Shown here piece by piece: positions 59,953-64,000 of a stretch of DNA of 64,000 nt. The number at the start of each line of letters is the position of its first letter. The first letter of the stretch is position 1. The notes beneath the pieces are model-generated. The model saw only the letters and a list, made by a program, of their open reading frames with translations. It did not search any database and had not been told where the DNA came from. The stretch is from positions 1 through 64,000 of the forward strand of contig JAODTK010000156.1 in NCBI GenBank assembly GCA_026419785.1, written 5' to 3'. This DNA is from Sclerodactyla briareus (Eukaryota > Echinodermata > Holothuroidea > Dendrochirotida > Sclerodactylidae). The position numbers and the translations under genes were made by a program.

Positions 59953-60720
59953 CTATGATCTTTCACTCTGCCTTTTTGAAGTCTGTAGTCTCCCCTCAAT
60001 GATCCTGCTCCAGGGCCAATATGGCAGAGTTTGTTGGCTAGAAGGTCTCTCCACCTGAGGATGGCCATATTTAGCTGGAGCCTCTGTGTTCCTCAAGAAT
60101 GATGTACAATAAATATTCTTGCATGGATGAGAGCTACTATACACAAAACTGGAGTCATGTGATTGTTCGAGAGAAACTCGGCAGCACTGTTCTGAGGCGG
60201 TTGACATTAGCATATTGCAGATAAGAAGGAACATGCTTGTGTCATAGGTGGGCAACAGGAGTTTCTGGAATAAATCATATTTCAGGTGGAAATTCTCAGG
60301 AGTTACGACATGCTGATTTCTTCGATAATTGAGAATAGAGTTGCCATGCAAGCTGCACACAGTTGGGGCCAATGGATACAGTATCTCCAAGTATTGTCGT
60401 TGGAATTGTTGAAATATTAGAAATACCTTATTCCAGCTGCAGGCTTGTGGGTCCTTGAGGAATTTCCTCATACAATTTCTATGTCTATCGTTACTCCTGA
60501 GGCAACAATAGAGGATGCAACATTCACTTTCATGGAGGGGTTGTGATGTGTCATGAACATTACTTACCAATCCTCACAAGGCGAATAAATGCAAAAGCTA
60601 TGCCAATACATGCTGTGTGCCATTTTATCAAATTTTCATAAGGTAGTGAGTTCATAAATAAAGAACAGTAGAGGTCTGAGGAGACACTCCATGGGGTATA
60701 CTACATGAACTACTGTTGTA
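59953..60720 (-). other. open frame of ~205 codons, unrecognised; possible exon upstream
   Basis: The longest non-repetitive open frame in the window (59953-60570). It has no motif, no initiator ATG at its start and no typical domain composition. Just upstream on the same strand, a second frame (about 60575-60690) reads SLPYENLIKWHTACIGIAFA, then FIRLVRI, and ends at a good donor (gattg|gtaagt). The true coding part, if any, may therefore stop there and the long frame be intronic. I cannot assign a function. Confidence 0.18.
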
Positions 60721-63700
60721 TGCTATGTCCAGCCCTCAATGTCTGAGATGAGGATATTCGAATCTGTTTCATTCCATTTAGTCTGGGCTGACTAGTTGAA
60801 TCAGGTCAAGGTTCAACACTGATGATGATTCAAGTCGAAACTATGTACAGAGTAAATGCACGATGCACAATCATGCTTATTGTCTGTCTAAATTTTGGAT
60901 GTAACCAAGCCAACCAAATACTCAAATACAATTGGAGGAATACATGTAATAATATGTATAAAGTTGCTTGTTTTGCAAAAAATAGAAGGTCCTAATTTTG
61001 GCAAGAAAAGTCATATACTCTGCGAAACAAGCAAGCAGAATTCAATGAAGACAGAAATACTCCTCGGAAAAAGGATTGTGGAGAATGTGAACAACTTTTT
61101 AAATATTTTTGAGTGTTCATAAATTTGAAAAAGCATCACGAAGGCTGGAGAAGACGAAAGGCCTTACTTCTGCGAGAGAGAACCCATCAGAATATTTTGT
61201 TGAAAACAAGGCTGGATCACCCATGCATAGTCCACCAGCTAACAGGCTCCAAACTAACAAGATGTTGCTCTTGTAGGGTACCACAAGTCCACTGTTGGAA
61301 GCCATGGTGGTGATAGAATAGATCTGGTATCACCTACTGTGCAAAAAGTGACTGTCTCCTTGTGTCCCATTACTAATGACCCTCTCATTCCCCTATGATT
61401 TGCTGTCTGGGAATATATGTAAATAAGTCATGTTAGGGTTTTACACCTATCTTAAAGCATGTATACAATTTTTTACAATTTGAAACAGCAGTGGAAACAA
61501 ACTATGTTGCACCCGGATACTTATATGTGTCTATTGTATGTGCAAGGCATCATGGCTCATGCACAACTTTCATTTAGCTTTCACACACAATAGAATACTT
61601 GCCACCTGTTTGATCTATCGATATATATATTGCAGCATGTACCTCACATAGATGCAAGCAAGTTACATTGGCATAGTAATATGTCAAATAAATGCAGAAA
61701 ATCTTTCATTGTTTCCTGCGTTGATTCTCCATTTTCAATTTTGTTCTGTCCAATGGGTGGTTGTGCTGTGTTTGAGTGAATGCCTGATGGCTGCTCTGTT
61801 TAATGTGTTCAGCAGAGGTGTAACCTGGGGAAGGGGTGGGGGGTCCTGGTCGTGTACCTCCATGCAAAAATGATTTCGTAGGGTTAAAACTGATTTAGTT
61901 GGGCGAGTAGTGATGGCACGACTGATTACACATGGTAAAAATAGCCGACACATTAAGCAGCCTGTACGAGAGAGTTGCGCCTGTTGGCCAACTATATTAC
62001 CCCTCGTCATGGCAGCAACCACTGGCCAGATGAAAACTATAGCACCAATGGTGCTGTAGCTCAAACCGTACAAATGTACCAATCTGAATGTCCAGATGTG
62101 TTACATGTTAATGAGGCCAAAAAGGCATTTCAAACAATGGCCCCTGTGACAAACTTTGACCTTGTCTTATGGACCAAAAATCCTGGAAAGCCTGTAGGTA
62201 TGGCTACTTCCATTATTATGATGGAACATCAGCACCAAAATTTTGCATGATTGCACATGATGGGCCTCCGGGCACTGGCCTGTGCAATGAAATGAGTAGA
62301 AGCATTTTGCATGATTTCACATGGTGGGCTGCAGAACCACAAAAGTTTGTAGGATACCCCCGATGGACCACTACCCAAGGAGCTTTACATGTAACTTTGA
62401 AAAAATCGATTGAAACTTCTGACAGGAAATGCAAGAAGTACCAATGTGTAAAATTTCATGAAATGAGCCCTCAGGCCTAAGTGGGACCTTGGACCCAAAA
62501 TTCATGAACAACCTGAAGGTATGGTGGTTAGACCACCTATGACTGAACATCAAACATGGTGCACCACATGTGTAGGAGAGACATAATGAAACTTTTACAC
62601 ACTTACGGCCTATATTGCCCCCTTACTGGCCTCCGACTTTGACCATCACAAAGTCAAACATGTCTAATGGCCATACCATACCAGTGGACAGAATTGTTTT
62701 GCCTGATGCAGGCCAAGGTGATCCAATCATACTGCTTCCCCGAGATGTTAGACACATGGTCCTGGAAATCAAGTATACAGTGACGGCATGTTGTATGCAA
62801 CTACAGAGCATCCACACAAACCACAGAGCTGTACAATCATCCACAGCTCAGTTCCCCTACCATGCATGTGACTTCATGCCAGTCCGGGGCATCTCGTAAC
62901 CTTAGGATGCTTGCATGAAACAGAGACACTAATGGCACTCTTGCGGTAATAAAGTTTTTTTTGGCATTGGCTGAAAAAATTGGATTGTAGTACAAACAAT
63001 ATCAATGTACAGTATGATCAGCCCTCTCCAGCTACCCCGTGTAAGAGCATCTAACATAAATGATATTACTTTCAAAACTAGGTTTCGATCCCTTGGTGGT
63101 AGGTATCAGAAACAACAAAATGAAGTTAACTTTTTACACATCTTTATTGAATTCTGTGGTTGACATCGTCATGAGTGTTACAGAAGTGAACATCCCTGCT
63201 AATCAATTAGAGGACTAAAGCTAGTCAGGATATTGACTCAGTAAAACCATTTATTCCCTTTGCTGAATAGGGAGGGATCATTTCTGTGCTAGTCTGGTTA
63301 TAATAGGGCGGAACCCAATCTCACAACGGAGAAATATATAACACAATAGCATGGCTGGTTCTATTGTATAGAATGAATCGATAAAGGTGACTGCTCACTT
63401 TTTGTTTTAAATAAAACAGCTCCAAACAGTCTCCAAACTTTCAAAGAATGAATATTTTCCTTCAATAAACACAAGAACATGGAACATAGAAACTGGATAA
63501 GTGGACCCCAACATAATCTGGAGAAGGTCTCTGCTCTTTATGCAAAGTTATGGTCGGTGTGGAAGATTGTCTTGTCAAAATCACCAAGATCTTGTGTGCT
63601 CGAGAGCAGTATTCAGCCATTATTCTGAAAAAAAAAATGTTACTCTAGTGAATTTTTAAGGTAAGTGTTTACATTTTCGTAGCAATAGCCTATGATATTT

Positions 63701-64000
63701 TGAACTGATTAGTCCTAACTGACAGTACAGCAGATCAGACACAAGAGTAATTGAGTATGCTACAAATAGCAATCATCAGCAGAACACTGGTTGAATGGTC
63801 CAGTGAACTAAAACAAATGTACAGGGCAGAATTAAACAAACTCAATTTACTAAGATAAAACATTCAACCACTCAAATAAATGGTTGCTTATTTTGAAATA
63901 GCAAGTATTAACTTTGCCCTACATCCTAATGGAATGTCCGTTTGTCAAAATCACTGCATACTGTTACCAATTGGGATGAAATCTCAAGATGACTTATTAG

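Larger units (their letters stand above)
58860..64000. other. non-coding right end of the window
   Basis: AT-rich DNA with scattered short open frames. A GATA microsatellite is near 59019-59036. Words near 62450-62480 (aaatttcatgaaatgagccctcaggcct) recall, in reverse, those at 49735-49760. No host exon with splice borders was recognised beyond the candidate noted at 60.6 kb. Confidence 0.35.

Noticed and set aside
61117-61305. 62-codon minus frame with a hydrophobic N-terminal third
   Set aside because: Short, no splice borders, and the plus strand is also open; nothing recognisable.

Overview
The window looks like intron- and repeat-rich DNA from a marine deuterostome, most probably an echinoderm. 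Three things suggest this: the recurrent TAGGCCTA-type words, the mix of hAT elements, APE-type LINEs and tRNA-derived SINEs, and the ~300-bp 'patterned' repeat families. Host exons are short and have canonical AG/GT borders. The organism call is inference. Coding segments repeatedly change frame at single-base indels, and G/C homopolymers are very long. The simplest reading is an unpolished long-read assembly, although decay cannot be excluded for individual genes.

Two host genes can be supported. On the minus strand, 8842-6276, is a two-pore-domain (K2P) potassium channel. Exon 1 carries TM1, the extracellular cap and pore helix 1. Exon 2 carries filter 1 through TM4. The intron splits the first glycine codon of the first selectivity filter. 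On the plus strand, at least four short exons between 42.2 and 52.2 kb encode leucine-rich repeats. An exon at 53.0 kb (and perhaps ones at 54.75 and 57.5 kb) encodes a C-terminal segment. Together they form one LRR gene of roughly 10-15 kb. Weaker single-exon candidates are at 12.16-12.33 kb (+), 35.99-36.22 kb (-), 40.68-40.79 kb (+) and 57.52-57.61 kb (+).

The rest is mostly mobile and repetitive DNA. 13.0-13.4 kb: a tRNA-derived SINE. 17.5-20.5 kb: a broken LINE with endonuclease and reverse transcriptase remains. 23.26-26.10 kb: a hAT element delimited by an 8-bp target duplication (ACACACTC), with a minus-strand LINE fragment inserted in its transposase. 27.0-29.9 kb: a 2.9-kb minisatellite of ~43-bp units ending in 23 Cs. 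30.5-31.2, 35.3-35.6 and 58.2-58.85 kb: fold-back elements. 40.9-42.05 kb: a SINE cluster. 42.7-45.6 kb: a ~300-bp tandem family. 47.4-47.7 kb: a LINE tail. 47.8-48.1 and 50.35-51.34 kb: two more minisatellites inside the LRR gene. 54.4-54.7 kb: another SINE.

The very long open frames (up to 902 codons) at 27.1-30.1 kb come from the minisatellite and are not genes. I found no CRISPR array, rRNA, intact tRNA gene or bacterial-type operon. I do not see a clearly new biological system; the most informative items are the K2P gene structure, the LRR gene with its repeat-filled introns, and the nested hAT/LINE locus.
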